Positions 1 to 7,349 of a DNA stretch of 19,525 nt are shown here, in pieces (within the stretch, counting starts at the first letter, position 1; each line of letters starts with the position of its first letter). The stretch spans positions 1 through 19,525 of the forward strand of contig JAQBRK010000028.1 in NCBI GenBank assembly GCA_028286505.1, read 5' to 3'. Source of the stretch: Parcubacteria group bacterium (lineage in GTDB: Bacteria; Patescibacteriota; Minisyncoccia; Phycocordibacterales; Phycocordibacteraceae). Position numbers and translations under genes: made by a program. The notes beneath the pieces were generated by a model. The model worked only from the letters and a program-made list of their open reading frames with translations, was not told where the DNA came from and did no database searches.

Positions 1-35
1 GGGCACATTACCCAGAAGCAGAAGAATTCCTATTT

Positions 36-2189
36 ATGAATCAAGGCAGTATGACCGCGCAGATAGCCCGTTGGACCGTTCTTGTTTCATTGTTCGTTAT
101 CCCGTTTCTTCCGCTCTTCGTCGCGAACAGTCTCTTCTTCCCCTTTATAACCGGAAAAGCCTTCGCTTTCCGCATTCTCGTGGAGGTAGCGTTTGCGGGA
201 TATCTCGTGCTCGCTCTTGCTGAACCGAAGTACCGTCCGAGGTTCTCTTGGACTTTCGCGCTCTATGGAGCCTTCATTCTTTGGATTCTCCTTGCTGACG
301 TTCTCGGAGCGAATCCGCACAAAGCGCTCTGGAGCAACTTCGAGCGCATGGAAGGATGGGTGACGCTCATCCACGTCTTCCTCTTCTTCGTTGTTTCGGG
401 AGCGGTGTTTTCCGCTGACGCGCTTTGGAACAAGTGGTGGCTTACGTTCGCGGGCGGCTCAGCGCTCGTCTCAGCGTATTGTCTTTTGCAGCTGTCCGGC
501 GCGATAACCATTCATCAGGGCGGCGTGCGCGTCGACGGCACCTTCGGTAATGCGGCGTACCTCGCAGCGTACCTTCTCTTCGCTATCGCCATAACGCTGT
601 GGCAAGCTCTCCAGTCACGCGGATGGTTACGGTACATCCTCTTGGTGCTTGCCGCCCTCCAAATAATCATCGTGTTCTTCACGGCAACCCGTGGTGCCAT
701 TCTCGGACTCGTCGGTGCGGCTTTCGCCGGCACCATTCTCTGGATGATCGAATCGGGAAAAGAAAGCCGGAAAGTGGCTATCGGCATTCTCGTGGGTCTC
801 GTCGTAGTCGTCGGTGGTTTCATCCTTATAAAGGATACGAATTTCGTGAAGTCCGAACCGACCCTCGCACGCATCTCCTCCATCTCGGTGAAAGACCTCT
901 CCACGCGTTCGACGCTGTGGCACATGGCGCTTAAGGGAGTTGCGGAGCGTCCGCTCACCGGATGGGGTCAGGAAGGTTACAACTTCATCTTCAACAAGTA
1001 CTACGAACCGTCGCTCTACGCGCAGGAACCGTGGTTCGACCGCGCACACAACGTATTCTTCGATTGGCTCGTTGCTGGCGGTATTCCGGGACTTCTACTC
1101 TTCCTCGGGGCCTTCGGCATGGCGATACGCGCCCTGTACAGGGGAGGCGCCGCCAAAGAGGAGCGCGTGCTCCTGATCGCCGCGCTCGCCGCGTATGCCA
1201 TTCAAGGCATCGTCGTGTTCGACAATCTCTTCTCGTACATACCGCTTGCAGCTATTCTCGCAACGGCGCACGGGGTATCCTCGCGTCCGTATAAGCGCCT
1301 TGAAAAGGTTGTTGCCATGGAAGAAACCGTACTTCAGGTGGCAGCTCCCATCGTGCTCGTACTTGCGCTCATAACCGTCTGGGTAGTGAACGTGCCGAAT
1401 ATCGCAGCAGCGTCGGAACTCGTGCACGCGATAACAATAACCAGCAACGACATAACTCCGAACGTCGTTTTGTTCCAGAAAGCACTCGGTGAGTCTGCGT
1501 TCGCGCATCAGGAAATCCGCGAGCAGCTCGTTATCTTTACGAGCAATGTCGCGAGCCAGCAGCAGGGAACCTCGAGCGCGCTTTCACAGCTCACTTCGTT
1601 CGCACTCTCTGAAATGGGCAAGGAAGTGGCGTCACAGCCTCAGGACGCACGGCTTCGTCTTGAATACGCGCTCGGATTCCGTATCGCGGGTGACTACCAG
1701 GAAGCACTCAAACAGATCCAGCTCGCCCATGAGATATCACCAAAGAAACAATCCATTCTTCTAGAGGAAGGAATCGACTACTGGCAGATAGGGGATTTTG
1801 CGAGTGCTTCGAAGTCGTTCGATGCGGCCTATGCTCTCGACACGTCCTTTACTGGCGTCGCTGCCTATGCGGCAGCGGGGGACATCGCAAGCGGTGACGT
1901 GGCTCGCGGAAAGGCTCTCCTGGAAAGCGCCTTTGGAACCACGACGGTAAACAACGAGCCCGTTATCCTCGCGTACTATCAGGCGAAGGACATGCCGGAC
2001 CTCGTCCTGGTGCTTGAACAGCAGGTACGCGACGAGAACGGTTCGGCGCAGTCACGATTCCGGCTTGCAGCCGCCTACGTAGCTGCCAAGCGTTACAACG
2101 ACGCGCGCGCGGCAATCGCCGCAGCGGTAGCGGCGCACCCGGAAGTCGCGGCGCAAGGGGTTGAGTTCGCGAAGCATATTCCCAAGTAG
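36..2189 (+). CDS. O-antigen ligase/polymerase family membrane protein with C-terminal TPR domain (WzyC-TPR)
   Basis: A 717-residue polytopic inner-membrane protein, probably joining or polymerising surface glycans on a lipid carrier. Hydrophobic segments run from about residue 12 to 455. Family signatures of the Wzy_C/WaaL group are visible: GTFGNAAYLAAYLL near 168-181, TATRGAILGLVGA near 216-228, TGWGQEGY near 308-315 and RAHNVFFDWLVAGGIPGLL near 336-354, the conserved Arg-Ala-His-Asn loop. After the last span (about 433-455) comes a soluble part with at least three TPR-like helical hairpins near 537-570, 574-604 and 670-703. These TPRs should lie outside the membrane and bind a partner or the glycan substrate. 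Two in-frame ATGs are possible, at 36 and 51; neither has a strong ribosome site. The stop lies 2 nt before murB, so the two genes are probably co-transcribed. The family is confident; the glycan substrate is unknown. Confidence 0.88.
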   Translation: MNQGSMTAQIARWTVLVSLFVIPFLPLFVANSLFFPFITGKAFAFRILVEVAFAGYLVLALAEPKYRPRFSWTFALYGAFILWILLADVLGANPHKALWSNFERMEGWVTLIHVFLFFVVSGAVFSADALWNKWWLTFAGGSALVSAYCLLQLSGAITIHQGGVRVDGTFGNAAYLAAYLLFAIAITLWQALQSRGWLRYILLVLAALQIIIVFFTATRGAILGLVGAAFAGTILWMIESGKESRKVAIGILVGLVVVVGGFILIKDTNFVKSEPTLARISSISVKDLSTRSTLWHMALKGVAERPLTGWGQEGYNFIFNKYYEPSLYAQEPWFDRAHNVFFDWLVAGGIPGLLLFLGAFGMAIRALYRGGAAKEERVLLIAALAAYAIQGIVVFDNLFSYIPLAAILATAHGVSSRPYKRLEKVVAMEETVLQVAAPIVLVLALITVWVVNVPNIAAASELVHAITITSNDITPNVVLFQKALGESAFAHQEIREQLVIFTSNVASQQQGTSSALSQLTSFALSEMGKEVASQPQDARLRLEYALGFRIAGDYQEALKQIQLAHEISPKKQSILLEEGIDYWQIGDFASASKSFDAAYALDTSFTGVAAYAAAGDIASGDVARGKALLESAFGTTTVNNEPVILAYYQAKDMPDLVLVLEQQVRDENGSAQSRFRLAAAYVAAKRYNDARAAIAAAVAAHPEVAAQGVEFAKHIPK

Positions 2190-2191
2190 CG

Positions 2192-3247
2192 ATGACTGTT
2201 CGTGAGTCCGTACCGGTTAGCTCGCTCACGACGCTCGGCGTCGGCGGGGATGCTCGCTACGTTCTCGAAATAGATTCGATAGACGATATACAAACCGCGC
2301 TCGCGTTCTCACGCGAGCGCGGTTTGCCGTTCGTGGTACTCGGACAGGGAAGCAACGTGCTTGCGAGCGACGCTCCTTACGACGGCGTCATCCTGCTTAT
2401 GCGTATTCCCGGCATCGCTTTCAGCGAAAGCGATGACAGTGCCGTTGTTCGCGTTACGGCAGGCGCAGGCGTCGAGTGGGACGAGCTCGTGCGCGCCTGC
2501 GCGGAGCGCACCTTGTGGGGAATAGAAAATCTTGCCGGCATTCCGGGAACGGTGGGTGCGGCACCCGTGCAGAATATCGGCGCGTACGGCGCGGAAGTGC
2601 ATACGGCTATCGAATCGGTAACGGTGGTGGATGCGTCTACGGGAGGAACGCTTGTGTTACGAAACGACGAATGCGGCTTTTCCTATCGCGACAGCCGTTT
2701 CAAGCATGCCCCGGAATTCATCATTACTTCGGTTACGTTCGCGCTCCGTAAGGATGGCGCGCCGCATGTGGAATATGCCGACCTTATCGCCGCACGCGAG
2801 AAGGGTATGGACCTCTCAACGCCGAGCGCCATCGGCGCGACTGTACGCGCCGTACGTTCGGTCAAATTCCCGGACCTCAGCGAATACGGTACGGCAGGTT
2901 CCTTTTTCAAGAATCCCATCATTACGCAGGGAGCGTACGAAGCTCTAAGCACCAAATATGCCGCCGCGGCAGCACCGTATGGCGGCATACCGAAATACCC
3001 CATGCCGGGCCACATTAAAATTCCACTCGCGTTTATTCTCGATAAGCTGCTTGGTCTGCGAGGCTTCAAACAGGGAAAGACGTTTCTTTTTGGCAATCAA
3101 CCGCTGGTACTTGTTGCCGAGCAGGGAGCGCGTGCCGAAGACGTGGATGCGCTCGCACAAAAAATAGAAGTTGCCATTGAGGAAGCAACTGAAATAAAAA
3201 TAGAACGCGAAGTACGCGACCTAACTTTTCACGAGTACCACGCGTAG
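2192..3247 (+). CDS. murB: UDP-N-acetylenolpyruvoylglucosamine reductase, type I
   Basis: A 351-residue cytoplasmic FAD enzyme that reduces UDP-GlcNAc-enolpyruvate to UDP-MurNAc with NADPH, the second committed step of peptidoglycan precursor synthesis. Visible motifs: the FAD-binding LGQGSNVLASD at 50-60; AGIPGTVGAAPVQNIGAYG at 115-133; SYRDSRFK at 164-171, with the Tyr/Arg expected near the substrate; GSFFKNP at 236-242, whose Ser is the expected proton donor; and EREVR at 338-342, whose Glu matches the C-terminal catalytic acid of the family. Length and the extra C-terminal region fit the long, E. coli-like type I enzyme. The start follows the preceding stop by 2 nt with no clear Shine-Dalgarno site, so translation is probably coupled to the upstream gene. 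The codons for residues 34-45 form a perfect 15-bp hairpin, listed separately. Confidence 0.96.
   Translation: MTVRESVPVSSLTTLGVGGDARYVLEIDSIDDIQTALAFSRERGLPFVVLGQGSNVLASDAPYDGVILLMRIPGIAFSESDDSAVVRVTAGAGVEWDELVRACAERTLWGIENLAGIPGTVGAAPVQNIGAYGAEVHTAIESVTVVDASTGGTLVLRNDECGFSYRDSRFKHAPEFIITSVTFALRKDGAPHVEYADLIAAREKGMDLSTPSAIGATVRAVRSVKFPDLSEYGTAGSFFKNPIITQGAYEALSTKYAAAAAPYGGIPKYPMPGHIKIPLAFILDKLLGLRGFKQGKTFLFGNQPLVLVAEQGARAEDVDALAQKIEVAIEEATEIKIEREVRDLTFHEYHA
2291..2326 (+). repeat. Perfect 15-bp inverted repeat inside murB
   Basis: Positions 2291-2305 (caaaccgcgctcgcg) pair exactly with 2312-2326, leaving the 6-nt loop ttctca. The stem is GC-rich and sits about 100 nt into murB, encoding residues 34-45. 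It has no following T-run, so it is not a typical terminator. It could slow ribosomes, stabilise mRNA or be a protein-binding palindrome; coincidence from coding constraints is unlikely for 15 perfect pairs but not excluded. Confidence 0.7.
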
Positions 3248-3469
3248 AAAAGTTCCGGCGTATCTCTAGAAACATTTTTATTTTTTATACGCAGCAATTT
3301 TTTTTCAAAATATTTTTGTAAAAGTTATCCACATAAACAAAAAACTTCATACAAAAAATATAATTGCGCGTCATACTAATGCATAGAACACATTCGCATT
3401 ACTGTTTCTTCGGAAATGTTTTTACGAGTGGGTCGACAATATCAGTCATAGCAATTCACCTACAATCCT
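3248..3469 (+). promoter_or_regulatory. AT-rich intergenic region upstream of the histone-like gene
   Basis: This 222-bp spacer is strikingly AT-rich between about 3270 and 3365, with runs of 5-8 T and A, unlike the coding DNA on either side. The T-runs just after murB (3275-3286, 3298-3305) could end transcription, helped by a weak 8-bp inverted repeat 3223-3230/3247-3254 across the murB stop codon. It contains a perfect DnaA box at 3325-3333 and a one-mismatch box at 3285-3293. A hexamer TACAAT lies at 3461-3466, but only 3 nt before the next start codon, so the real promoter of that gene is uncertain. No further gene is seen. Confidence 0.5.
3325..3333 (+). promoter_or_regulatory. Perfect DnaA-box sequence
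   Basis: TTATCCACA matches the classical bacterial DnaA-box consensus TTATNCACA exactly. It lies in the most AT-rich part of the spacer, about 137 bp upstream of the histone-like gene. One box is not an origin by itself; it may be a DnaA-controlled promoter element or chance in AT-rich DNA. Confidence 0.45.
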
Positions 3470-3595
3470 ATGGCAGCAAAGAAGAAGGCCGCTAAGAAGA
3501 CTACGAAGCGCAAAGTCGCTAAGAAGACTACTAAGAAGGCCGCAAAGAAGACTGTAAAGAAGGCAGCAAAGCGCAAGACCGCTAAGCGCAAATAG
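3470..3595 (+). CDS. Histone H1-like lysine-rich DNA-binding peptide, 41 aa
   Basis: A very short gene made almost only of Lys, Arg, Ala and Thr. It starts MAAKKKAAKKTTKRK and continues with repeated AKK, TTKK, AAKK and AAKRK units to a TAG at 3593-3595. About half of the residues are basic and there is no acidic, aromatic or cysteine residue. This resembles the C-terminal tail of histone H1 and the bacterial HctB/AlgP-type tails, which bind DNA by charge and are unfolded alone. The likely role is nucleoid compaction or DNA/RNA charge neutralisation; that is inference. The ATG at 3470 gives the whole basic stretch, and no upstream in-frame extension with this composition is apparent. A strong hairpin begins 16 nt after the stop, so it is a single-gene transcript with an abundant-protein look. 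Confidence 0.82.
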   Translation: MAAKKKAAKKTTKRKVAKKTTKKAAKKTVKKAAKRKTAKRK

Positions 3596-3611
3596 TCGTT
3601 TTAAGACTTTT

Positions 3612-3643
3612 CGAAAGAGACTCCCTTACGGGAGTCTCTTTCG
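3612..3643 (+). terminator. Hairpin terminator after the histone-like gene
   Basis: Arms 3612-3625 (cgaaagagactccc) and 3630-3643 are perfectly complementary over 14 bp, with the tetraloop ttac. There is no long T-run after the stem; instead the 3' arm itself carries ctctttc, so the U-rich part is inside the stem. The arms are symmetric enough to work from either direction. The same ttac loop recurs in the terminator after secA. Confidence 0.8.
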
Positions 3644-3668
3644 TTACCTCGTCGGTCGCAGGCAGACC

Positions 3669-3697
3669 TTCCAGGAGAATACAAGAAAAGGTATAGT
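3669..3697 (+). promoter_or_regulatory. Candidate secA promoter placing the start codon near +1
   Basis: A good -10 hexamer TATAGT at 3692-3697 is followed by only 8 nt before the secA ATG. With a 17-bp spacer the -35 would be TTCCAG at 3669-3674, a weak match. The transcript would have almost no leader. An AGGAG at 3673-3677 is too far upstream to serve as the ribosome site. Confidence 0.5.
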
Positions 3698-3705
3698 GCA
3701 TATCT

Positions 3706-6231
3706 ATGGCTAACTTCTTAGGGAAGATCTTCGTGCAGAACCAATCCGCGGCCTTTTTAAAGCTCGCTGCGCCGATGGTGGCGAAGGCAACCCTGCTCTC
3801 GGACGAGCTCGAAACCCTTGCCCAAGACGAGCTTCAAGTCAGGCTTAGTGCGGTCGAAACCCGCACCGAAGGGTCCCCGCAAAAGGACGAAGACATCGCC
3901 GAAGTCTTCGCACTCGTACGCGAGGCATCACGCCGTACGTTGAAGGAACGTCACTACGACGTGCAGCTTATCGGAGGTCTCGCGCTCGCTAAAGGAAAAA
4001 TTGCGGAGATGCGCACCGGAGAAGGAAAGACACTGGTTGCAACGCTTGCCGTTACGCTCCGCGCGCTCGCGCGCAAAGGGGTACACGTGGTGACGGTGAA
4101 TGATTATCTCGCGCGTCGCGACGGCGCATGGATGGGACAAATCTACGGCTACCTCGGACTTACGCTGGGCGTCGTTACTTCTACCGGTTCCTATGTATAC
4201 GATCCGTCGCACGTGCCGCAATCCGAAGACGATGCGCGCGATGAAACGGGGTCGTTCCGCGTGTTCTATGACTTCCTTCGTCCGGTAGGCAAACAAGAAG
4301 CGTACGCCGCCGATATTACGTACGCGACCAACAACGAACTTGGTTTCGATTATCTTCGGGATAACACCGCGTACGACCCTTCGCAAATCGTGCAGCGCGG
4401 CCACCACTACGCAATCGTCGACGAAATCGACTCCATTCTTATCGACGAGGCCCGCACCCCGCTCATCATTTCGGGTCCTGCGGCAGACGCCGAGCACCTC
4501 TATGCGCAATTCGCGCAAATAGCTTCCACGATGGTGCCTGAGGAAGACTACACGGTAGACGAGAAGCAGAAGGCGATTCAGCTTACGCCGGAAGGCATCA
4601 CCAAGGCGGAAGTCGCGCTCGGTATCGAGAATCTCTATACCGAAGGCGGCATGAAGTTCGCGCATCACCTGGAGACCGCCGTACGCGCGAACGCGCTGTT
4701 TTCGAAAGACAAGGAGTACGTGGTAAAGGATAACGAGGTTCTCATAGTCGACGAATTCACCGGCCGCATGCAGCCGGGCCGTCGCTGGTCGGAGGGACTT
4801 CATCAGGCGATAGAAGCTAAGGAAGGAGTGCCGATACAGAAGGAGACTCGTACGTACGCGAGCGTGACTTTCCAGAACTTCTTCCGTATGTACACCGGCC
4901 TCGCCGGCATGACCGGTACCGGCCTTTCTTCGGAAGAAGAATTTTATACGGTGTATGGGCTCGATGTGGTCGTGGTACCGACGAATCGTCCGGTAGCGCG
5001 CGTGGACCTCGATGACCTTATCTTCCAGACCACTGCAGGCAAATATAAGGCGCTTACGCGCTACGTGGAGGAACTTAATCAAAAGGGTCAGCCGGTACTC
5101 GTGGGCACCGTTTCCATCGAAGACAACGATGTCGTAGCCGAATACTTCCGTAAAGCGGGCATTCCGCACGAAGTACTGAACGCGAAGAACCATGAACGCG
5201 AAGGAGAGATAATCGCCCAAGCAGGACGTGTGGGTCGGGTCACGGTCGCTACCAACCTCGCCGGTCGCGGTGTCGATATCAAGCTCGGTGGCGCTCCCGT
5301 AACCAAGGAGGAGTACGAGAAAGTGAAGGAACTCGGCGGACTCGCGGTACTCGGTACCGAACGCCATGAGGCGCGACGCATTGATAACCAGTTGCGTGGT
5401 CGTTCCGGTCGCCAGGGAGACCCGGGAGAGACGCGGTTCTTCGTCTCGATGGAAGACAAGCTTATGCGCGTGTTCGCGTCGGAGATGATAAAGAACGTCA
5501 TGGGCACCTTTAAGATTCCCGAGGACGAACCTATCGGAAGCGGGATGATCACGAAGTCGCTCGAGACCGCACAGAAGCGCATAGAAGGGTTCAACTTCGA
5601 TTCCCGTAAGCAAGTGCTCGCGTATGACGATGTGCTCAACACGCAGCGTCTAGCGGTCTACAAGGACCGTCGTACCGCGCTCCTGGGTTCCATCGAGGAC
5701 ATTGAGGTACGGGTGCAGGAGCTTATCGCCGGCGACGAGGCAGCTGAAACGGCGTTCAAGGAGAAGCAGGAGCTGCTCGGAAGGGAAGAGTTCGCCGCGC
5801 TCCTGCGTCGTATCGTGCTGCAGGTCATCGATGCGTTCTGGCTCGAGCAGCTTGAGACCATGGAGTATCTCCGTCGTTCGGTGTCGCTTCGCGCGTACGG
5901 TCAGCGTGACCCGCTTATCGAATACCGTCGCGAAGGTCTCGGGCAGTTCAACGCGATGCAAGACGGAATCGCCGCTGCCATTCGTCAGGCGCTCCCGAGC
6001 CTTATGCCCGCGGACGACGCTCGCATTCGTGCCGAAGAAGAGCGCACGCGCCGTACGCTTGTCGCCGCAAGTGAAGGAGGGGAAGCTCTAGCCGCAGCGC
6101 CTATCGTGAACGAAGGCGCACAGTTTGGTCGCAATGACGAAGTGACCATACGAAAGGGGAGTGAGACCCAGACGCTCAAATACAAAAAGGCGGAAGCTCT
6201 TCTTGCCGAAGGTTGGACGATAGTCTCGTAA
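3706..6231 (+). CDS. secA: Preprotein translocase ATPase SecA
   Basis: An 841-residue motor ATPase that drives secretory proteins through SecYEG. Visible parts: Walker A MRTGEGKTLVAT at 102-113; the DEID box at 239-242 within AIVDEIDSILIDEARTPL; GRMQPGRRWSEGLHQAIEAK of the preprotein-binding/NBD boundary region; TNLAGRGVDIKLGG; and the second-motor-domain motif NQLRGRSGRQGDPGE. The helical scaffold AYDDVLNTQR follows. Two departures from the usual form: about 30 extra residues, rich in Asp/Glu, between GVVTSTGSYVYDPSH (about 155-169) and EAYAADITYATNNELGFDYL (198-217), and a C terminus without the Cys-rich zinc motif that normally binds SecB and phospholipids. The last 35 residues instead form a small tail ending YKKAEALLAEGWTIVS. 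It is needed for export of the surface proteins encoded nearby. It is flanked by hairpins on both sides, so it is transcribed alone. Confidence 0.98.
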   Translation: MANFLGKIFVQNQSAAFLKLAAPMVAKATLLSDELETLAQDELQVRLSAVETRTEGSPQKDEDIAEVFALVREASRRTLKERHYDVQLIGGLALAKGKIAEMRTGEGKTLVATLAVTLRALARKGVHVVTVNDYLARRDGAWMGQIYGYLGLTLGVVTSTGSYVYDPSHVPQSEDDARDETGSFRVFYDFLRPVGKQEAYAADITYATNNELGFDYLRDNTAYDPSQIVQRGHHYAIVDEIDSILIDEARTPLIISGPAADAEHLYAQFAQIASTMVPEEDYTVDEKQKAIQLTPEGITKAEVALGIENLYTEGGMKFAHHLETAVRANALFSKDKEYVVKDNEVLIVDEFTGRMQPGRRWSEGLHQAIEAKEGVPIQKETRTYASVTFQNFFRMYTGLAGMTGTGLSSEEEFYTVYGLDVVVVPTNRPVARVDLDDLIFQTTAGKYKALTRYVEELNQKGQPVLVGTVSIEDNDVVAEYFRKAGIPHEVLNAKNHEREGEIIAQAGRVGRVTVATNLAGRGVDIKLGGAPVTKEEYEKVKELGGLAVLGTERHEARRIDNQLRGRSGRQGDPGETRFFVSMEDKLMRVFASEMIKNVMGTFKIPEDEPIGSGMITKSLETAQKRIEGFNFDSRKQVLAYDDVLNTQRLAVYKDRRTALLGSIEDIEVRVQELIAGDEAAETAFKEKQELLGREEFAALLRRIVLQVIDAFWLEQLETMEYLRRSVSLRAYGQRDPLIEYRREGLGQFNAMQDGIAAAIRQALPSLMPADDARIRAEEERTRRTLVAASEGGEALAAAPIVNEGAQFGRNDEVTIRKGSETQTLKYKKAEALLAEGWTIVS

Positions 6232-6242
6232 AGAAACGTTTC

Positions 6243-6287
6243 GAATTAAAATGAAATCCCGCTTACGGCGGGTTTTCATTTTAATTC
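6243..6287 (+). terminator. Long hairpin terminator after secA
   Basis: Arms 6243-6262 and 6268-6287 pair over 20 bp with one mismatch (T6258), enclosing the loop ttacg. The top of the stem is GC-rich (cccgc/gcggg) and the base is AT-rich (gaattaaaatgaaa/ttttcattttaattc), so the U-tract is the lower 3' arm and the A-tract the lower 5' arm. This is a classic bidirectional intrinsic terminator shape. It starts 11 nt after the secA stop. Confidence 0.88.
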
Positions 6288-6295
6288 AGATAAAC

Positions 6296-6324
6296 TGGCG
6301 TTTCTACGCGAGAACAGGTAGGCT
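6296..6324 (+). promoter_or_regulatory. Weak candidate obg promoter
   Basis: TAGGCT at 6319-6324 could be a -10 element 8 nt before the obg ATG, with TGGCGT at 6296-6301 as a poor -35 at 17-bp spacing. The preceding terminator means obg needs its own promoter somewhere in 6288-6332, but this assignment is tentative. No Shine-Dalgarno sequence precedes the ATG. Confidence 0.3.
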
Positions 6325-6332
6325 CGATAGAT

Positions 6333-7304
6333 ATGGCACTCATAGATCAAATAACACTCCATGCACAGGCCGGCCGCGGTGGCGACGGCGTGGTTCGCTG
6401 GCTGCATATCAAGGGCACCGAGAAGGGAGGTCCGGCAGGTGGCGACGGTGGGCGCGGTGGAGACATCATCATCGAAGGCGTACGCGACCTTGGGGTCCTT
6501 TCGCAATATCGCTTCAACAAGAAGTTCCGTGCCGAACACGGCTTTGCAGGCGAACAGAACAACCGCCACGGAGCGGACGGGAAAGACATCGTCATCAAGG
6601 TACCGGTGGGTACTCTCGCCAAGAATACGACCACCAAGGACGTCGTTGAGATTCTCGAAGAAGGGCAGCGCGAGGTTATCTTCAAAGGAGGTCCGGGAGG
6701 CTTCGGCAATGCTCACTACAAAAGCTCGGTAAATCAGAACCCGCAAGAGGCTTCTAAGGGTAAAAACGGAGCGGCTGGGGATATCGAAATAAGTCTCAAG
6801 CTCATCGCTGACGTGGGCCTTATCGGGTTCCCTAACGCAGGGAAGTCGTCGCTTCTCAACGAACTTACCCATGCTCGTTCGAAGGTGGCTAACTATGCCT
6901 TCACGACACTCGACCCGCACCTTGGTGACTTCTACGGCTACATCCTTGCAGACCTCCCGGGACTCATTGAAGGCGCCTCGTCAGGGAAAGGTCTCGGTTC
7001 AAAGTTCTTGAAGCACATAGAACGTACCAAATTCCTTGTACATCTCGTCTCGGCTGAACAAGAAGACATCGCCGCAGCCTATACCGCCATACGAAAAGAG
7101 CTTGAGGCGTTCGGACGTGGACTCTCCGAAAAACCGGAACTTGTGGTGCTCTCGAAGACCGATCTTCTCGATGAAGCCGGCATCAAGACTGCACTGAAGA
7201 CTCTTCAGAAGGCGTCCGGAAAGGAGCCACAGCCGCTCTGCGTTCTCGATGCGGAATTCGTGAAGGCGCTCTCGGACAGGCTCGCGAAAGAGCTCGCGGA
7301 CTAA
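6333..7304 (+). CDS. obg: Obg family GTPase (ObgE/CgtA), short form
   Basis: A 323-residue GTPase that acts in assembly of the large ribosomal subunit and in stress control. The N-terminal Obg fold (about 1-157) shows its glycine-rich loops, for example AQAGRGGDGVVRW at 11-23, GGPAGGDGGRGGD at 32-44 and GGPGGFGN at 119-126. The G domain follows: P-loop GFPNAGKSS at 165-173, switch-I TT at 191-192, DLPGLIEGA from 207, and the guanine-specificity SKTD at 274-277. The G5 position, normally Ser-Ala, reads CVLDAE near 303-308 and is degenerate. The protein ends right after the G domain and has no C-terminal OCT domain, which is variable in the family. It starts 45 nt after the secA terminator and is followed by gatB 45 nt later. 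Confidence 0.96.
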   Translation: MALIDQITLHAQAGRGGDGVVRWLHIKGTEKGGPAGGDGGRGGDIIIEGVRDLGVLSQYRFNKKFRAEHGFAGEQNNRHGADGKDIVIKVPVGTLAKNTTTKDVVEILEEGQREVIFKGGPGGFGNAHYKSSVNQNPQEASKGKNGAAGDIEISLKLIADVGLIGFPNAGKSSLLNELTHARSKVANYAFTTLDPHLGDFYGYILADLPGLIEGASSGKGLGSKFLKHIERTKFLVHLVSAEQEDIAAAYTAIRKELEAFGRGLSEKPELVVLSKTDLLDEAGIKTALKTLQKASGKEPQPLCVLDAEFVKALSDRLAKELAD

Positions 7305-7315
7305 CGTCCCCCTGT

Positions 7316-7343
7316 TTGCGGGGTGTTCCCGCAGTGCTAGCAT
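7316..7343 (+). promoter_or_regulatory. gatB: Candidate gatB promoter with inverted repeat in the spacer
   Basis: TTGCGG at 7316-7321 and TAGCAT at 7338-7343 form -35/-10 elements with a 16-bp spacer. The -10 ends 6 nt before the gatB ATG, so the mRNA would be leaderless or nearly so. An inverted repeat TGCGGG-gtgtt-CCCGCA (7317-7333) lies between the two boxes, and the first half can alternatively pair with the C-run at 7308-7312. This could be an operator or a leftover weak terminator of obg. Confidence 0.5.
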
Positions 7344-7349
7344 GAGCCC

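Noticed and set aside
599..1294. Overlapping + strand frames inside the WzyC-TPR gene (for example 599-934 and 962-1294)
   Set aside because: They are Arg/Ser-rich out-of-frame translations of a gene with clear membrane topology and family motifs.
3461..3466. TACAAT as the -10 box of the histone-like gene
   Set aside because: It ends only 3 nt before the ATG, so transcription would start inside the gene and lose the start codon; left as uncertain.
3248..3469. Chromosomal replication origin
   Set aside because: Only one perfect and one imperfect DnaA box are present and dnaA/dnaN are not nearby in the window; AT-richness alone is insufficient.
3928..5613. Long open frame (561 codons) on the minus strand opposite secA
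   Set aside because: It lies fully within secA, which has unmistakable conserved motifs; the frame has no recognisable domain and arises from the codon use of secA on the other strand.
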